In this document: positions 25,574-34,574 of the stretch, piece by piece
Numbering within the stretch: the first letter of the stretch is position 1
Layout: each line of letters starts with the position of its first letter
Assembly (NCBI GenBank): GCA_021325375.1
Contig: JAJPHG010000024.1
Coordinates: forward strand, 225,184 to 289,183
DNA: 64,000 nt
Origin: Alphaproteobacteria bacterium
Lineage (GTDB): Bacteria; Pseudomonadota; Alphaproteobacteria; Micropepsales; Micropepsaceae
Direction: 5' to 3'
Notes under the pieces: generated by a model
Told to the model about the DNA's origin: nothing
Seen by the model: the letters and a program-made list of their open reading frames with translations, nothing else
Databases searched by the model: none
Made by a program: the position numbers and the translations under genes

Positions 25574-26230
25574 TTAAGCGATCTGGCGCCGCGCGTAGCT
25601 GTAGCGCTGCCAGAAGCTGTCGGCGAAGCGCACCAAGAGGGCAGCGACGAGAATGGACAGCGACAGGCCGTAATAGCCGTCCGGCCGATGCGGGCCGGAG
25701 AGGTGGTCGAGATCGTTGACCGCATAGACCATCCAGAAATAGGCGACGCCGACCGTCTCCATCGCGCGCAAGGCGGGCCGCCAGGACGCGTCCGCCAGCC
25801 CGGCGCGCTCGCCCGCCAGGATCACGGCAAGGATCAGGAGCGAAAAGACGGCAAAGGCCGCGGTCGGCAGCGGCACATGGGCGCTTGCGAAATAGTCGGG
25901 CGTCATCGCGCAGACGAGGAACACCGTGTAGATGCCGGCGAAGGCGAGCGCGAGGCCCGTGCGCTCGCGCGCCAGGGCCAGCGTCGGGCGGGAGGGGATG
26001 AGGCGGGAGACCGGACCGGCGAGATAGAAGAGCAGGAACGCCAGGCCCGACACGCGGAACACGGTCTGGGCCGCGAAGCGCGCGGCGTTGGCGTCGCGGC
26101 CATGGAGCAGGAAGGTGCCTATGGCGACGGCAAGTCCGGCCGCCACGCCGCAGAGCGCCAGCGTCGTCTTGCGCCGCCCAAGCTGGAAGGCGGGTGCGAG
26201 TGATTGGATATCGCTATCGATGGCGGCCAT
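25574..26230 (-). CDS. Polytopic membrane protein, distantly ferric-reductase-like
   Basis: 218 residues with about six hydrophobic segments (roughly 24-43, 54-73, 90-108, 122-140, 153-171, 187-201). The order and the segment LALARERTGLALAFAGIYTVFLVCAM recall the ferric-reductase/MsrQ transmembrane domain, in which R-R-x-L-G-L is followed by haem-ligating His. Here the His residues are missing in that helix, so haem binding is doubtful. No MsrP partner is adjacent. R1 copy 3 lies just upstream. Confidence 0.6.
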   Translation of the reverse strand: MAAIDSDIQSLAPAFQLGRRKTTLALCGVAAGLAVAIGTFLLHGRDANAARFAAQTVFRVSGLAFLLFYLAGPVSRLIPSRPTLALARERTGLALAFAGIYTVFLVCAMTPDYFASAHVPLPTAAFAVFSLLILAVILAGERAGLADASWRPALRAMETVGVAYFWMVYAVNDLDHLSGPHRPDGYYGLSLSILVAALLVRFADSFWQRYSYARRQIA

Positions 26231-26332
26231 GTGTTCCCCTGAGCGCTGAACCCGCTACGGGAAAAGAACGCGGCTGGAGGGGATTTGTTGCGGCGGCGAA
26301 CGAAAATGCGTCCGCTGATCGATCCTCAACTG

Positions 26333-26488
26333 TCATGGCCCGCGAATGCGGGCCACCCAGGTGACGTCCACCCGGTCCCGAAGAATTGCACGCGGAGACG
26401 CGGAGACGCGGAGAGGCAAAGAGCCTCCGCGCGCGCCCGTCGAAAACGTGCAGAACCTAGCTGGGTGGCCCGCATTCGCGGGCCATGA
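26333..26488 (+). repeat. R1 repeat element, copy 3 (forward)
   Basis: 156 bp with complete inverted ends. The left inner arm is expanded (GCGGAGACGCGGAGACGCGGAG), while the right inner arm is eroded to GCCTCCGCGCGC, so the internal hairpin is decaying. The right edge GTGCAGAACCTAGCTGGG matches other copies. It sits at the 3' end of the methyltransferase gene and 5' of the membrane protein gene. Confidence 0.87.
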
Positions 26489-26503
26489 CATTTGAGTTTG
26501 AGC

Positions 26504-27406
26504 TTATTTCCGCAGCGCCACCGCGAACCCCTCGACCGGCTGGCCCGCCTCGCTGCGCGGGGTGCAGGTGAGGAAGCCCGCGACCTCGAACCCCGCTTTC
26601 GCGGCTTCCCGGCGCAGATAGAGCTCCGAATGCCGCCAGCGGCGCTTGGGGCCGAGCGCGAAACCTTCGCCCGCCATGCTCTCGACGGTGAAGAGGAACA
26701 TGCCGCCCGGGCGCAGGCTGCGCGACGCCGCGGCGAGGATATGGGCCAAATCGCCCAGATAGACGAGCGTGTCCGCCGCAAGCAGCAGGTCGTACCCCGC
26801 CCCGCCCGGCAGCGCCTCGATGTCGGCGACCGCGAGATGGTCGTAGATGCGCCGCGCGCGCGCCTTCTCGACCATGGCCGGGCTCAGATCGATGCCGTCC
26901 AGCCGCCGCGCCACGTCCTTGAACGCCAGGCCCGAAAGCCCCGTGCCGCAGCCGAGGTCGAGGATGTCGAGACCGCCGCGCGGGCCCAGCACCATCGCGG
27001 CGAGCTGGCGCAGGATGGCGGGCGCGGCATAGCCGAGCTGCGAGATCATCCGCGTGTCGTAGTCGGCCGCGAACTGGTCGAAGAGATGGCGCACATAGCC
27101 GGCGTCGGAGCGCGGCCGCGCCTGCATCGCGCGCGCCGCTTCCATCTCGTCGTCGACGCCTTCGAGCCGCGAGAACGCGTCGAGCGCCTTCTGCGCCTCG
27201 CCGGCGGCAAGCCAGGCGCGGCCGAGCATGTGACGCGCCTGCGCGCTCTCATGATCCAGGCGCAATGCACGTTGCAGTTCGCCGATGGCTTCGGGAAGAC
27301 GCCCGGCCTTCAGGAGCGCCTGGCCATGCGCGAGCGCGTGCCGCGCGTCTGCCGGATGCAGCAGCGCGGCTTCGCGCGCGTCAGCCAGCGAGCGTGCACT
27401 TGCCAT
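26504..27406 (-). CDS. TPR-containing class I SAM-dependent methyltransferase
   Basis: 300 residues. Two N-terminal TPR-like helical pairs (about 15-85: LLKAGRLPEAIGELQRALRL, AWLAAGEAQKALDAFSRL) precede a methyltransferase domain: FDQFAADYDTRM, the SAM motif LDILDLGCGTGLSGLAF near 148, and LRPGGMFLFTVES near 235. The architecture matches TPR methyltransferases of the NrfG/UbiE-like class; the substrate is unknown. Its N-terminal codons overlap the end of the upstream hydratase gene by 26 bp, so the two are co-transcribed. Confidence 0.87.
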   Translation of the reverse strand: MASARSLADAREAALLHPADARHALAHGQALLKAGRLPEAIGELQRALRLDHESAQARHMLGRAWLAAGEAQKALDAFSRLEGVDDEMEAARAMQARPRSDAGYVRHLFDQFAADYDTRMISQLGYAAPAILRQLAAMVLGPRGGLDILDLGCGTGLSGLAFKDVARRLDGIDLSPAMVEKARARRIYDHLAVADIEALPGGAGYDLLLAADTLVYLGDLAHILAAASRSLRPGGMFLFTVESMAGEGFALGPKRRWRHSELYLRREAAKAGFEVAGFLTCTPRSEAGQPVEGFAVALRK

Positions 27407-28232
27407 TGTTGATGACCACGGCTTCGCGCTCCTTGAGCGTGCAGCGGAAGGAGACGACGGCTCCGTCGATCCACATCTCGGTCACGATCGTCTCGCCCGG
27501 GAACACGGGCGCTGAGAAGCGCACGTCGAAGCCCGTGATCCTGGTCGCGTCGTATTTGCACACCGTGGAGATGATCGCGCGGCAGGCGGTGCCGTAGGTG
27601 CACAGCCCATGCAGGATCGGGCGCGGGAAGCCCGCCATCTTGGCGATCGCCGGATCGCGGTGCAGCGGGTTGCGGTCGCCCGACAGCGCATAGATGAACG
27701 CCTGGTCGACGCGCGTGTCGCATTCGTGCACGAGGTCGGGCGCGCGCGTGGGTATGGGATGCGGCTCGGGCGCGCCCTCCTTCGGGCCGCCGAAGCCGCC
27801 ATCGCCGCGCGCGAAGATCGTGGCCGAGGCGGTGAAGAGCTTGTCGCCCGACTTCTCGCGCACCTCGCGCTCGGTGACGATGATCGCGCCCTTCGGGCCC
27901 TTGTCGAACACGCCCACGACGCGCTCGTCGAAGATCACGTCGGCGGCGTAAGGCAGAGGCTTGTGCAGCGTCAGCCGCTGCTCGCCGTGCACGACCATCA
28001 GATAGTTGATGCCGGAACGCGCCAGCGTCGAGCCCTTGCCCCAGCCGATCACGGTCGCCATGGCCGGCACGGTCTGCAAATTGTTCTCGTAGACGAATTT
28101 GAGCTCGTCGGCGTTCATCGGATCGCGCATGAAGCCGACGCCCAGCGCATAGAGCATCGTCTCGCGGTCGCCATAGCTCGCGGTGAGCCCTTCCTGCTTC
28201 GCGTTCATGAGCTCGTCGTAGATGATGGGCAT
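27381..28232 (-). CDS. MaoC/hydratase-2 family enoyl-CoA hydratase
   Basis: 283 residues, a double hotdog of the peroxisomal hydratase-2 type. The N-terminal half carries YALGVGFMRDPMN and VIGWGKGSTLARSGINYL. The C-terminal half carries the hydratase-2 motif FIYALSGDRNPLHRDPAIAKMAGFPRPILHGLCTYG (about 195-230) with catalytic Asp and His. It hydrates trans-2-enoyl-CoA to (R)-3-hydroxyacyl-CoA. The start MPIIYDEL at 28232 was chosen over upstream frame sequence with no family resemblance. It is divergent from the crotonase gene. Confidence 0.9.
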   Translation of the reverse strand: MPIIYDELMNAKQEGLTASYGDRETMLYALGVGFMRDPMNADELKFVYENNLQTVPAMATVIGWGKGSTLARSGINYLMVVHGEQRLTLHKPLPYAADVIFDERVVGVFDKGPKGAIIVTEREVREKSGDKLFTASATIFARGDGGFGGPKEGAPEPHPIPTRAPDLVHECDTRVDQAFIYALSGDRNPLHRDPAIAKMAGFPRPILHGLCTYGTACRAIISTVCKYDATRITGFDVRFSAPVFPGETIVTEMWIDGAVVSFRCTLKEREAVVINNGKCTLAG

Positions 28233-28383
28233 GCGCGTCTCCCGATGCTTGTCCGCACAAAGTCGTAACCGAGGCGCCGTGCGCTGCCAATGGGCGGCTG
28301 CTTCCTTAAGGGAAATCGGCCTCTCGCTCCCGCCCGGCCGCCGGTGGTAGCGTTGCGGCAGAGAATGGAAGGACCCGCGGCCC

Positions 28384-29232
28384 ATGACCTATCGCTGCTT
28401 CAACGTCGAGATCGCCGACAACGTGGCCCACCTTCAGATGAAGCGGCCGGACGAGTTCAACTCGATGGTGGTGGAGTTCTGGAAGGAGCTGCCCGCGATC
28501 GTGGGCGAGATCGACGACCTGGCGAAGGCGCGCGTCATCGTCATCACCTCCACCGGCAAGCATTTCACCGCGGGCATGGATCTGGCGAACTTCGCGGGCA
28601 GCGTGGCGGGCACGGCAGCGGCGGCGCAGGAGCGCGGACGGCGCGCGGCCAACCTGCGCCATCACGTGCTCGACATCCAGGAGACGTTCAACGTTCTCGA
28701 CCGCGCGCGCATGCCGGTGCTCGCCGCGATCCAGGGCGGCTGCGTCAGCGGCGGCGTCGATCTCACCAGCGCCTGCGACTGCCGCTACGCGACCGAGGAC
28801 GCGTTCTTCGTCGTGCAGGAGATCAATATCGGCATGACCGCCGACGTCGGCACCTTCCCGCGCCTGTGCAAGCTGTTGCCGCAGGGCATGGTGCGCGAGC
28901 TGGCCTATTCGGGCCGCCGCCTGCCGGCGCGCAAGGCGCTGGAGTTCGGCCTCGTCAACGACGTCTTCCCGACGCAGGAGGCGATGCTCGCCCACGTCTT
29001 CGCGCTGGCGAAGGAGATCGCCGAGAAATCGCCGCTCGCCGTGCACGGCTCGAAGGTGATGATCAACTACGCGCGCGACCACACCATCGCCGACGGCCTC
29101 GACTACATCGCGACCTGGCAGTCGGGCATGTACAACCCCGAGATCGACATGCGCGAGGCGATGACGGCGCGCAAGGAAAAGCGCAAGCCCGCCTTCGCCG
29201 ACCTCATGCCGATCCGCAAGGTGCGGGAATAG
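28384..29232 (+). CDS. Crotonase, dienoyl-CoA isomerase (ECH1)-like
   Basis: 282 residues. Crotonase features: STGKHFTAGMDLANF (first oxyanion region, near 58-72) and AAIQGGCVSGGVDLTSACDCRYAT (second). The following VQEINIGMTADVGTFPRL keeps the Glu and the Asp that in delta3,5-delta2,4-dienoyl-CoA isomerase form the active site, so isomerase rather than simple hydratase activity is favoured. The protein is full length. It is divergent from the hydratase-2 gene and followed by an R2 repeat. Confidence 0.87.
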   Translation: MTYRCFNVEIADNVAHLQMKRPDEFNSMVVEFWKELPAIVGEIDDLAKARVIVITSTGKHFTAGMDLANFAGSVAGTAAAAQERGRRAANLRHHVLDIQETFNVLDRARMPVLAAIQGGCVSGGVDLTSACDCRYATEDAFFVVQEINIGMTADVGTFPRLCKLLPQGMVRELAYSGRRLPARKALEFGLVNDVFPTQEAMLAHVFALAKEIAEKSPLAVHGSKVMINYARDHTIADGLDYIATWQSGMYNPEIDMREAMTARKEKRKPAFADLMPIRKVRE

Positions 29233-29278
29233 ACCGACGCTCGGGAGCTAGGGCAGGTTGTGATCATATCGACCCAAG

Positions 29279-29399
29279 TCGTCATCCTGAGGTGCCCGGC
29301 GGTCGATAGCGACAGCGTATCGGCGGGCCTCGAAGGATGACATCGCTACGGTGCGTGCTTCGAGGCTCGCTCCGCTCGCACCTCAGCATGACGAGATTG
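29279..29399 (+). repeat. R2 repeat element, copy 2 (diverged)
   Basis: Two hairpin halves built from the R2 words CATCCTGAGGTGCC, GGGCCTCGAAGGATGAC, GCTTCGAGGCTCGC and GCACCTCAGCATGACGA. It fills most of the space between the crotonase gene and the convergent CPBP gene. Confidence 0.75.
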
Positions 29400-29437
29400 G
29401 AGATCGGTATGCCGAGTCCATTCAATCGCAACCTGCT

Positions 29438-30133
29438 CTAATCCGCCAGCCCCAGGAACAGCGCGGCGAAGGCGATGGTGTCGATGAAGCCGTGGGCGAA
29501 GACCGCGACCCAGAGGTTGCGGCGGCACAGCAGATAGGCGGCGCCGATCATGAAGCCGTCGCAGCCCGTCTCGAACATGCCCGCGGGGCCCTGATAGTAG
29601 TGGCCGATGCCGAACAGCACGGATACCGCGGCGAGCCCCAGCCATTGGGCGAGCGCGGTGTTGTCGCCCAGATCGGCCGCCCGGCCCAGCAGATAGCGCC
29701 GGTAGGCGATCTCCTCGCCGAACGCGGCGAAGGTCCAGGTGAGCGCGAACGCCTTCGCCAGGCTCCAGATGTCGTTCTTGCTCAGGCCCAGCGACATCGC
29801 AGCCGATTTGTTGTGATGCAGACCGAGCCAGGCGGCGAGCGGCTCGGTTACGAACTGGCCCATGGCGACGACGATCACCGCGGTCGCAAGCCCGATCGCG
29901 ATCGTCCGCCACCACGATTTCGGCCGCCCGAGCCCGATCGCGGCCCAGCTTCCCTCGCGCAGCCGGATCGAGACGATGCCGAGCACGACGAGGATCGGCA
30001 CCTCGTTGGGCACGACGTGGAAGACATTGTGGCCGACGACGATGGCGGCGCCGATGGCGAACTCGATCAGCGACAGCGCGCGATAGGCGGGTGAAAGTCT
30101 TGTGTCCGGCATCGCGATAGCCCCAGGTTCCAT
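29438..30133 (-). CDS. CPBP family intramembrane glutamic endopeptidase
   Basis: 231 residues from ATG 30133 (ATG 30112 is an alternative start, seven codons in; the frame is open to 30184). About six to seven membrane segments. The three CPBP motifs are present: TFAAFGEEIAYRRYLLG (EExxxR), VLFGIGHYYQG (His) and WVAVFAHGFIDTIAF (HxxxD/N type). The family includes Rce1-like prenyl-protein proteases and bacteriocin-immunity proteins; the substrate is unknown. Confidence 0.87.
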   Translation of the reverse strand: MEPGAIAMPDTRLSPAYRALSLIEFAIGAAIVVGHNVFHVVPNEVPILVVLGIVSIRLREGSWAAIGLGRPKSWWRTIAIGLATAVIVVAMGQFVTEPLAAWLGLHHNKSAAMSLGLSKNDIWSLAKAFALTWTFAAFGEEIAYRRYLLGRAADLGDNTALAQWLGLAAVSVLFGIGHYYQGPAGMFETGCDGFMIGAAYLLCRRNLWVAVFAHGFIDTIAFAALFLGLAD

Positions 30134-30187
30134 GCCCTCAATATAGACTGTCGGAGGCGAGGAGCCGAACTTCTCAAACCCCAATTG

Positions 30188-30350
30188 TCACGGCCCGCGA
30201 ATGCGGGCCGCCCAGGTCACGCCTCCGCTGATCTCGCAAATCAGCCGTCGTGTCCCGTCAGCATGCCGTCGCTACGGACGGACGATAAGGGAATTTTTCT
30301 GGAAAGAGCACGCAGAACCCACCTGGGTGGCCCGCATCCGCGGGCCATGA
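30188..30350 (+). repeat. R1 repeat element, copy 4 (forward, core replaced)
   Basis: 163 bp. The inverted ends are recognisable but diverged (TCACGGCCCG; GCATCCGCGGGCC). The edge GCAGAACCCACCTGGGTGG is conserved. The internal CGCGGAG hairpin is absent; the core is unrelated sequence including an AATTTTTC stretch. It lies 3' of the patatin gene and 5' of the CPBP gene. Confidence 0.8.
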
Positions 30351-30376
30351 CATTTTGGTGGCTTCGAGTGGCGTGG

Positions 30377-32218
30377 TTACGCCACCGCCCCGCGCCGGTG
30401 CAGCGCCACGGCGGGGCCTTCGGTCCACACTTCGGTGAGCGGCAGGCCGTTCTTCTCGATCGTGGCCTGGGCGTTCTCGTAGCCTTCGGCGATGGCCCGG
30501 TCGAAGGACTTCCAGTCGCGCAGGCCGATGTCGGGCAGCGGCGGCTCGAAGAGATAGTCGGCCTGCTCGCGCACGACGCGGCGCTGGGCCTCGGAGCCCA
30601 CCGTGCCCGAGCGCATCAGGATCGAGACGATCGAGGGCGTGCCGCGCATGCGCTGCCAGATGAGCTGCCAGATCGGCCGCTCGCCGTAGCGGTCGTCCTT
30701 CACCTGCAGATCGAGCTCGCCCGTCACGTCGGAGGCGATGATCGGCCCGCTCTCGCGCTGGCGCATGACGTCGACGGGAAGGTTGTTCATCACCCCGCCG
30801 TCGACGAGGAGATGGCCGTGATGGGTGACGGGCGGCAGGATGCCCGGCAGCGCCACGCTCGCGCGCAGCGCGCGCCACAGCGCGCCGCTCCTGTGCTCGT
30901 GGATGCGACCGGTGGTGAGGTCGGAGGAGACGCAGAAGAACGGCTTGGGCAGCTCCTCGATGCGCGTGTCGCCGAAATTCTGCCTGAGCAGCGTACTGAC
31001 CTTCTTGCCGCGCACCAGCGCGATCAGCGGGAAGGTGTAGTCGGAGAGCGGATTGGAATCGACGAAGGCGGCGCGCACGCGCTCGGTCAGCTCCTCGATG
31101 CTCCATTCGGCCGCGATGCCGGCGGCGATGATCGCGCCCATGCTGGTGCCGCCGAGATGGTCGAACGGCACGCCGGCCTCCTGCAGCGCCTTGAGCACGC
31201 CGATATGGGCGAAGCCGCGCGCGCCGCCGCCCGCGAGCACGATGCCGACGGCGCGCCCGGCGATGAAGCGCGCCATGCGCTGGATGTCGTTCAGGTTCCC
31301 CGCGCGCACGTGATGATGGGATTCGAAGATGCCGCTGCGCATCGCGAAATGCTCGGGGAACGCCTGTCCGCTGCCGGAAGGATGAAGCAGAAGCAGCTCG
31401 GGCAGGCTTCCGGCGCGCTCCTTGGAGAACCCCGGCTCGACGACGGGACGCTCCGGCAGCGGCCGGTCGGAGCGCGCGAGCAGGAGGATCTTGTCGGCCT
31501 GGCGCTCGCACAGATGCGTCCACGCCGTGTCGGGCGCGTCGCCGCGATAGAAGACGACGTCGTGCGCCGCCTCGAAGGCGTTGAACCATTCGGCCGATTG
31601 CTCCGCGACCGAGCTGTCGAGCACCGCGGCGCGCGAGCCCATGTCGCTCAAGGCGGCGGCCAGGCGGTGCGCGATCGGCGCGTCGCTCAAGCCGTCCTGC
31701 AGGGGCACGATCGCGAAGGTCTTGGGCCTGGTGATGTCGGTGCTGCTGCGCGTCGTGGCCTGCAGCCGCTTCACCAGGATCTTCATCATGTTGAGCATGA
31801 CGCGCGGATGGCGCGAGATCAGCGATTCGAAACCCTGCGGCGAGATGCGCAGAAGCTCGGTGTCGCGCAATGCCACGACGTCGGCGGACGGGGCGCCGTC
31901 CTTCGACAGCAGCGACATCTCGCCCACGGTCTCGCCGGGCGGGATATGCGCGACCAGGCGGCGCTTGCCCTGATCGTCGTCCACGAAAACGCCGAGCGAG
32001 CCGGTCACGATCAGGAAAAGGGCCTGACGGTTCTCGCCATCGCGGCTGAGCTGCATCCCGCCGGGCAGGCCGAACCAGTTGGCCTCGGCGAGCACGCGCT
32101 TGATCGCGGCGTCGCCCAGATCCTGCAGCAGCGGGAAGTTGCGCAGCCGCGCCCGGAGCGCGTCGGGATAGAGGGTTTCCTGGCCGATGCGGAAGGAGGA
32201 GAGGAATGCCATGTTCAT
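30377..32218 (-). CDS. Patatin-like phospholipase with N-terminal cyclic-nucleotide-binding domain (NTE type)
   Basis: 613 residues. A cNMP-binding beta-roll occupies about 25-150 (LFLIVTGSLGVFVDDD, IPPGETVGEMSLLS). A linker follows, then the patatin domain from about 325: oxyanion loop GIVLAGGGARGFAHIGVL, nucleophile Ser359 in GGTSMGAI and catalytic Asp473 in VDGGVMNNLP. This is the layout of neuropathy-target-esterase-like lysophospholipases. It probably deacylates membrane phospholipids, perhaps under nucleotide control. The stop lies 26 bp from R1 copy 4. Confidence 0.93.
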   Translation of the reverse strand: MNMAFLSSFRIGQETLYPDALRARLRNFPLLQDLGDAAIKRVLAEANWFGLPGGMQLSRDGENRQALFLIVTGSLGVFVDDDQGKRRLVAHIPPGETVGEMSLLSKDGAPSADVVALRDTELLRISPQGFESLISRHPRVMLNMMKILVKRLQATTRSSTDITRPKTFAIVPLQDGLSDAPIAHRLAAALSDMGSRAAVLDSSVAEQSAEWFNAFEAAHDVVFYRGDAPDTAWTHLCERQADKILLLARSDRPLPERPVVEPGFSKERAGSLPELLLLHPSGSGQAFPEHFAMRSGIFESHHHVRAGNLNDIQRMARFIAGRAVGIVLAGGGARGFAHIGVLKALQEAGVPFDHLGGTSMGAIIAAGIAAEWSIEELTERVRAAFVDSNPLSDYTFPLIALVRGKKVSTLLRQNFGDTRIEELPKPFFCVSSDLTTGRIHEHRSGALWRALRASVALPGILPPVTHHGHLLVDGGVMNNLPVDVMRQRESGPIIASDVTGELDLQVKDDRYGERPIWQLIWQRMRGTPSIVSILMRSGTVGSEAQRRVVREQADYLFEPPLPDIGLRDWKSFDRAIAEGYENAQATIEKNGLPLTEVWTEGPAVALHRRGAVA

Positions 32219-32226
32219 GTTCTATC

Positions 32227-33012
32227 TCACCACGCCGTCCAACCGCCATCGGCTGCAAGCGCCGTGCCGGTCACGAAGCTCGACGCCTTGCTCGCCAGGA
32301 ACAGGACGGGACCGGCGATCTCGCCGGCCGCGCCCGTGCGCCCAAGCATCGTTTTCGCCGAAAGCCTTGCGGCAAAAGCCGGGTCCCCGCTCGCGACGGA
32401 ATTCTGTGGAAACGGCCCGGGAACCAAAGCGTTCACCCGGATTTTCTCATGCCCCAGCTCGGCCGCCAGGTGCCGGGTGAGCTGGACCAGGGCCGCCTTG
32501 GCCGGGCCGTAATGGAACGGGCTCGCCTGTTCGGGCCGGGCATAGAGGCGCGAATCGGGAGCGACGGCGGCGTACATGGACGCGATGTTGACGACGCTCG
32601 CCTCGCCGCGCGCCTCGGCGGCGGCTTTCAGGGCGGGACGCGCGGCACGCACCGCCTCGAAGGCGGCGGTGACGGCGCTGGCATAGGTCTTCTCGAAATC
32701 GGCGGGCTCGAGCGCGGCGAACGGCTTGGGCGTCATGCTGACGGCGTTGTTCACGAGCACGTCGAGGCGTTTCAGAGATCCGAAGAACGCGCGCACCGCA
32801 GCCGCGTCGCCGACGTCGAACGCGGCGCTCTCCGCCGAGAAACCGTCGCCGTGCAGTTCGCCTTCGAAGTCCTTGAGGCGGCCCAAGTTGCGGCCGTTCA
32901 GGATCACATGCGCGCCCGCCTCGCACAGCGCGCGCGACATGGCGCGGCCGAGATGCCCCGCGGCGCCCGAGACGAACGCCGTGCAGCCGTCGAGACGGAA
33001 CAGATCGCTCAT
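32227..33012 (-). CDS. SDR family oxidoreductase
   Basis: 261 residues. The cofactor loop TAFVSGAAGHLGRAM is near residue 12, LDVLVNNAVSM near 85, catalytic Ser region VVNIASMYAAV near 140, and active-site Tyr-x3-Lys in FHYGPAKAALVQL near 168, with VPGPFP later. All catalytic positions are kept. It lies in a tight minus-strand unit: 4 bp after the aldo/keto reductase stop and 8 bp before the patatin start. The substrate is unknown. Confidence 0.92.
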   Translation of the reverse strand: MSDLFRLDGCTAFVSGAAGHLGRAMSRALCEAGAHVILNGRNLGRLKDFEGELHGDGFSAESAAFDVGDAAAVRAFFGSLKRLDVLVNNAVSMTPKPFAALEPADFEKTYASAVTAAFEAVRAARPALKAAAEARGEASVVNIASMYAAVAPDSRLYARPEQASPFHYGPAKAALVQLTRHLAAELGHEKIRVNALVPGPFPQNSVASGDPAFAARLSAKTMLGRTGAAGEIAGPVLFLASKASSFVTGTALAADGGWTAW

Positions 33013-33016
33013 CTGC

Positions 33017-33952
33017 TCATCTTTTCCGGGGCCAGCGGGCGGGATCGAGCAGCGCCAAGGGCATGCGCGGGATGCGCGCGGCAAGCGAGGCGCAGGAATC
33101 CTCGTCCAGCGGTCGTTTCACGAACAGGCGCAGATTGTCGTCGAGCTGGTCCTCGGATTCGAGGCCGACGACGACGCCGTCGATCCAGCTCTGCCCGCGC
33201 ACGTAAGCCAGGCACAGATCGGCCGGGGTCTCGCGGTCGAAGATCTCGGTCAAGGTCGCGATCATGCGCACCATCGCGGCCGCGTCGACGCCCTGGACGG
33301 CCGGCCACACATCGGGATCGTGCGCGGCGAGGATGCCCTGCAGGAACGCGCTGCGCGCATGCACCGTCACGTTCGGCCGCGCGGCGAGGCAGCTTTGGAA
33401 GCCGCTCGCCAGCCAGCGCCAGTCGAGCAGGTTGAACGGCAGTTGCAGATGGACGACGTCCGGACAGGCGAGGGCTGCCAGCGCCTCCATCGGCGACTGC
33501 ACCGAGACGCCGAGCGACAGGACCGTGCCGTCCTCGAGCCGCTCGATGAGCCGCTCCCAGATCGCGCCGTCGAACGCCCACATGTGGCTGGCGCGGTGCA
33601 GAAGAAGACAGTCGAGCCGGCCCAGGCGCAGCGAGACGAGCGACTGCTCGATGCTCTCGTCGACCGCGCGGCGCACGTCATCGCGCGTCGCGTCGGGCGC
33701 GAGCCCGCTCAAGGGGCTGAGCTTGGTGATCGCGCGCACGGCCTTCTTGCCGGCAAGCGCCTCGCCCAGACGCTCCTCGCTGTCGCCATAGGCGCGCGCG
33801 GTGTCGAATTCCTTGACGCCGGAGCGCGCCGCCTTGCGCACGAGCTTCAGCGCTGCGGCGCGCGCGGGTTTGCCCGTGCGGTTGGCCGCGCCATAGGCAA
33901 GACCAAGCTGCACCGTTCCCAGCACGAGTTCCGCCGGGCTTCGATCGCGCAT
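33017..33952 (-). CDS. Aldo/keto reductase
   Basis: 311 residues starting MRDRSPAELVLGTVQLGLAYG; upstream frame sequence is R3 repeat. Catalytic Asp/Tyr in FDTARAYGDSEERLGEAL near residue 50, Lys in AITKLSPLSG near 80, and LDCLLLHRASHMW near 120 with the His. NADPH binding is expected at the C-terminus. It is the first gene of a three-gene unit with an SDR and the patatin. Confidence 0.9.
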   Translation of the reverse strand: MRDRSPAELVLGTVQLGLAYGAANRTGKPARAAALKLVRKAARSGVKEFDTARAYGDSEERLGEALAGKKAVRAITKLSPLSGLAPDATRDDVRRAVDESIEQSLVSLRLGRLDCLLLHRASHMWAFDGAIWERLIERLEDGTVLSLGVSVQSPMEALAALACPDVVHLQLPFNLLDWRWLASGFQSCLAARPNVTVHARSAFLQGILAAHDPDVWPAVQGVDAAAMVRMIATLTEIFDRETPADLCLAYVRGQSWIDGVVVGLESEDQLDDNLRLFVKRPLDEDSCASLAARIPRMPLALLDPARWPRKR

Positions 33953-34020
33953 GCGCAAAGACCCTCTTTCGACCCGTGAGCCTCGCACCGCATGGTAAAA
34001 ATCCGATTGACGCGCCTTAT

Positions 34021-34160
34021 TGTCATTCCCGGCCGAGCGCCGCAACGCGGCGCGAGGGGAAGGGAACCCAGGTGGAGAGGTTGAGCCCGGTCTGTCCACC
34101 TGGGTCCCCTTCCCTCGCATCGACGCTATCGCGTCGATGCGAGGGAAGGGGATGACAGTG
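34021..34160 (+). repeat. R3 repeat element, copy 1
   Basis: About 140 bp. Ends TGTCATTCCCGGCCGAGCG and GATGACAGTGGAG. Internal inverted words GGGAACCCAGGTGGA and TCCACCTGGGTCCCCTT, plus a small hairpin CATCGACGCtatcGCGTCGATG. A second copy is at 52636-52777. It lies in the space upstream of the aldo/keto reductase and downstream of the hotdog pair. Confidence 0.85.
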
Positions 34161-34178
34161 GAGCAGATTGAAAAGGCC

Positions 34179-34574
34179 CTATTCCTTCCCCAGCAGCTTC
34201 CACACGCTCTGGACCGTCATCACGGTCTCGCCATTCACCTTGAAATCGCCGCGCATGAAGACGAAGCCGCGGGTGCGGCGGGTGAGCTCGGGCGTCACCT
34301 CGATGAGGTCGCCCTCCCTGGCGGGCTTGAGGAACTGGGTCTGCATGTTGAGCGTGACGGAAGGCTCGCGGTCCGTCGCGTCCCACACCGCCCCGCCGAG
34401 CGTCATGTCGGCCAAGGTCATCAGCATGCCGCCATGCACGACGCCGCGCATGTTGCAGTGATGCTCTGTGACGCGGAACGCATAGGTCCCGTCCTTGCGC
34501 CAGACCGGACCGGTATGGATCTCGAACGGGTCGATCAGCTTGATCTCGCTGAAGCCTTCGGGGGCGCCGCTCAT
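34179..34574 (-). CDS. PaaI-type hotdog thioesterase
   Basis: 131 residues. The hotdog signature RVTEHHCNMRGVVHGGMLMTLADMTLGGAVW (about 37-67) contains the HGG and Asp/Glu region of PaaI-family acyl-CoA thioesterases. ATG 34574 overlaps the stop of the upstream paralogous gene (ATGA). Both probably hydrolyse acyl-CoA thioesters; specificity is unknown. Confidence 0.85.
   Translation of the reverse strand: MSGAPEGFSEIKLIDPFEIHTGPVWRKDGTYAFRVTEHHCNMRGVVHGGMLMTLADMTLGGAVWDATDREPSVTLNMQTQFLKPAREGDLIEVTPELTRRTRGFVFMRGDFKVNGETVMTVQSVWKLLGKE

Noticed and set aside
29438..30133. CPBP protease as part of an Abi phage-defence system
   Set aside because: No other defence gene is adjacent, and CPBP proteins have many roles. 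Context gives no support for defence.
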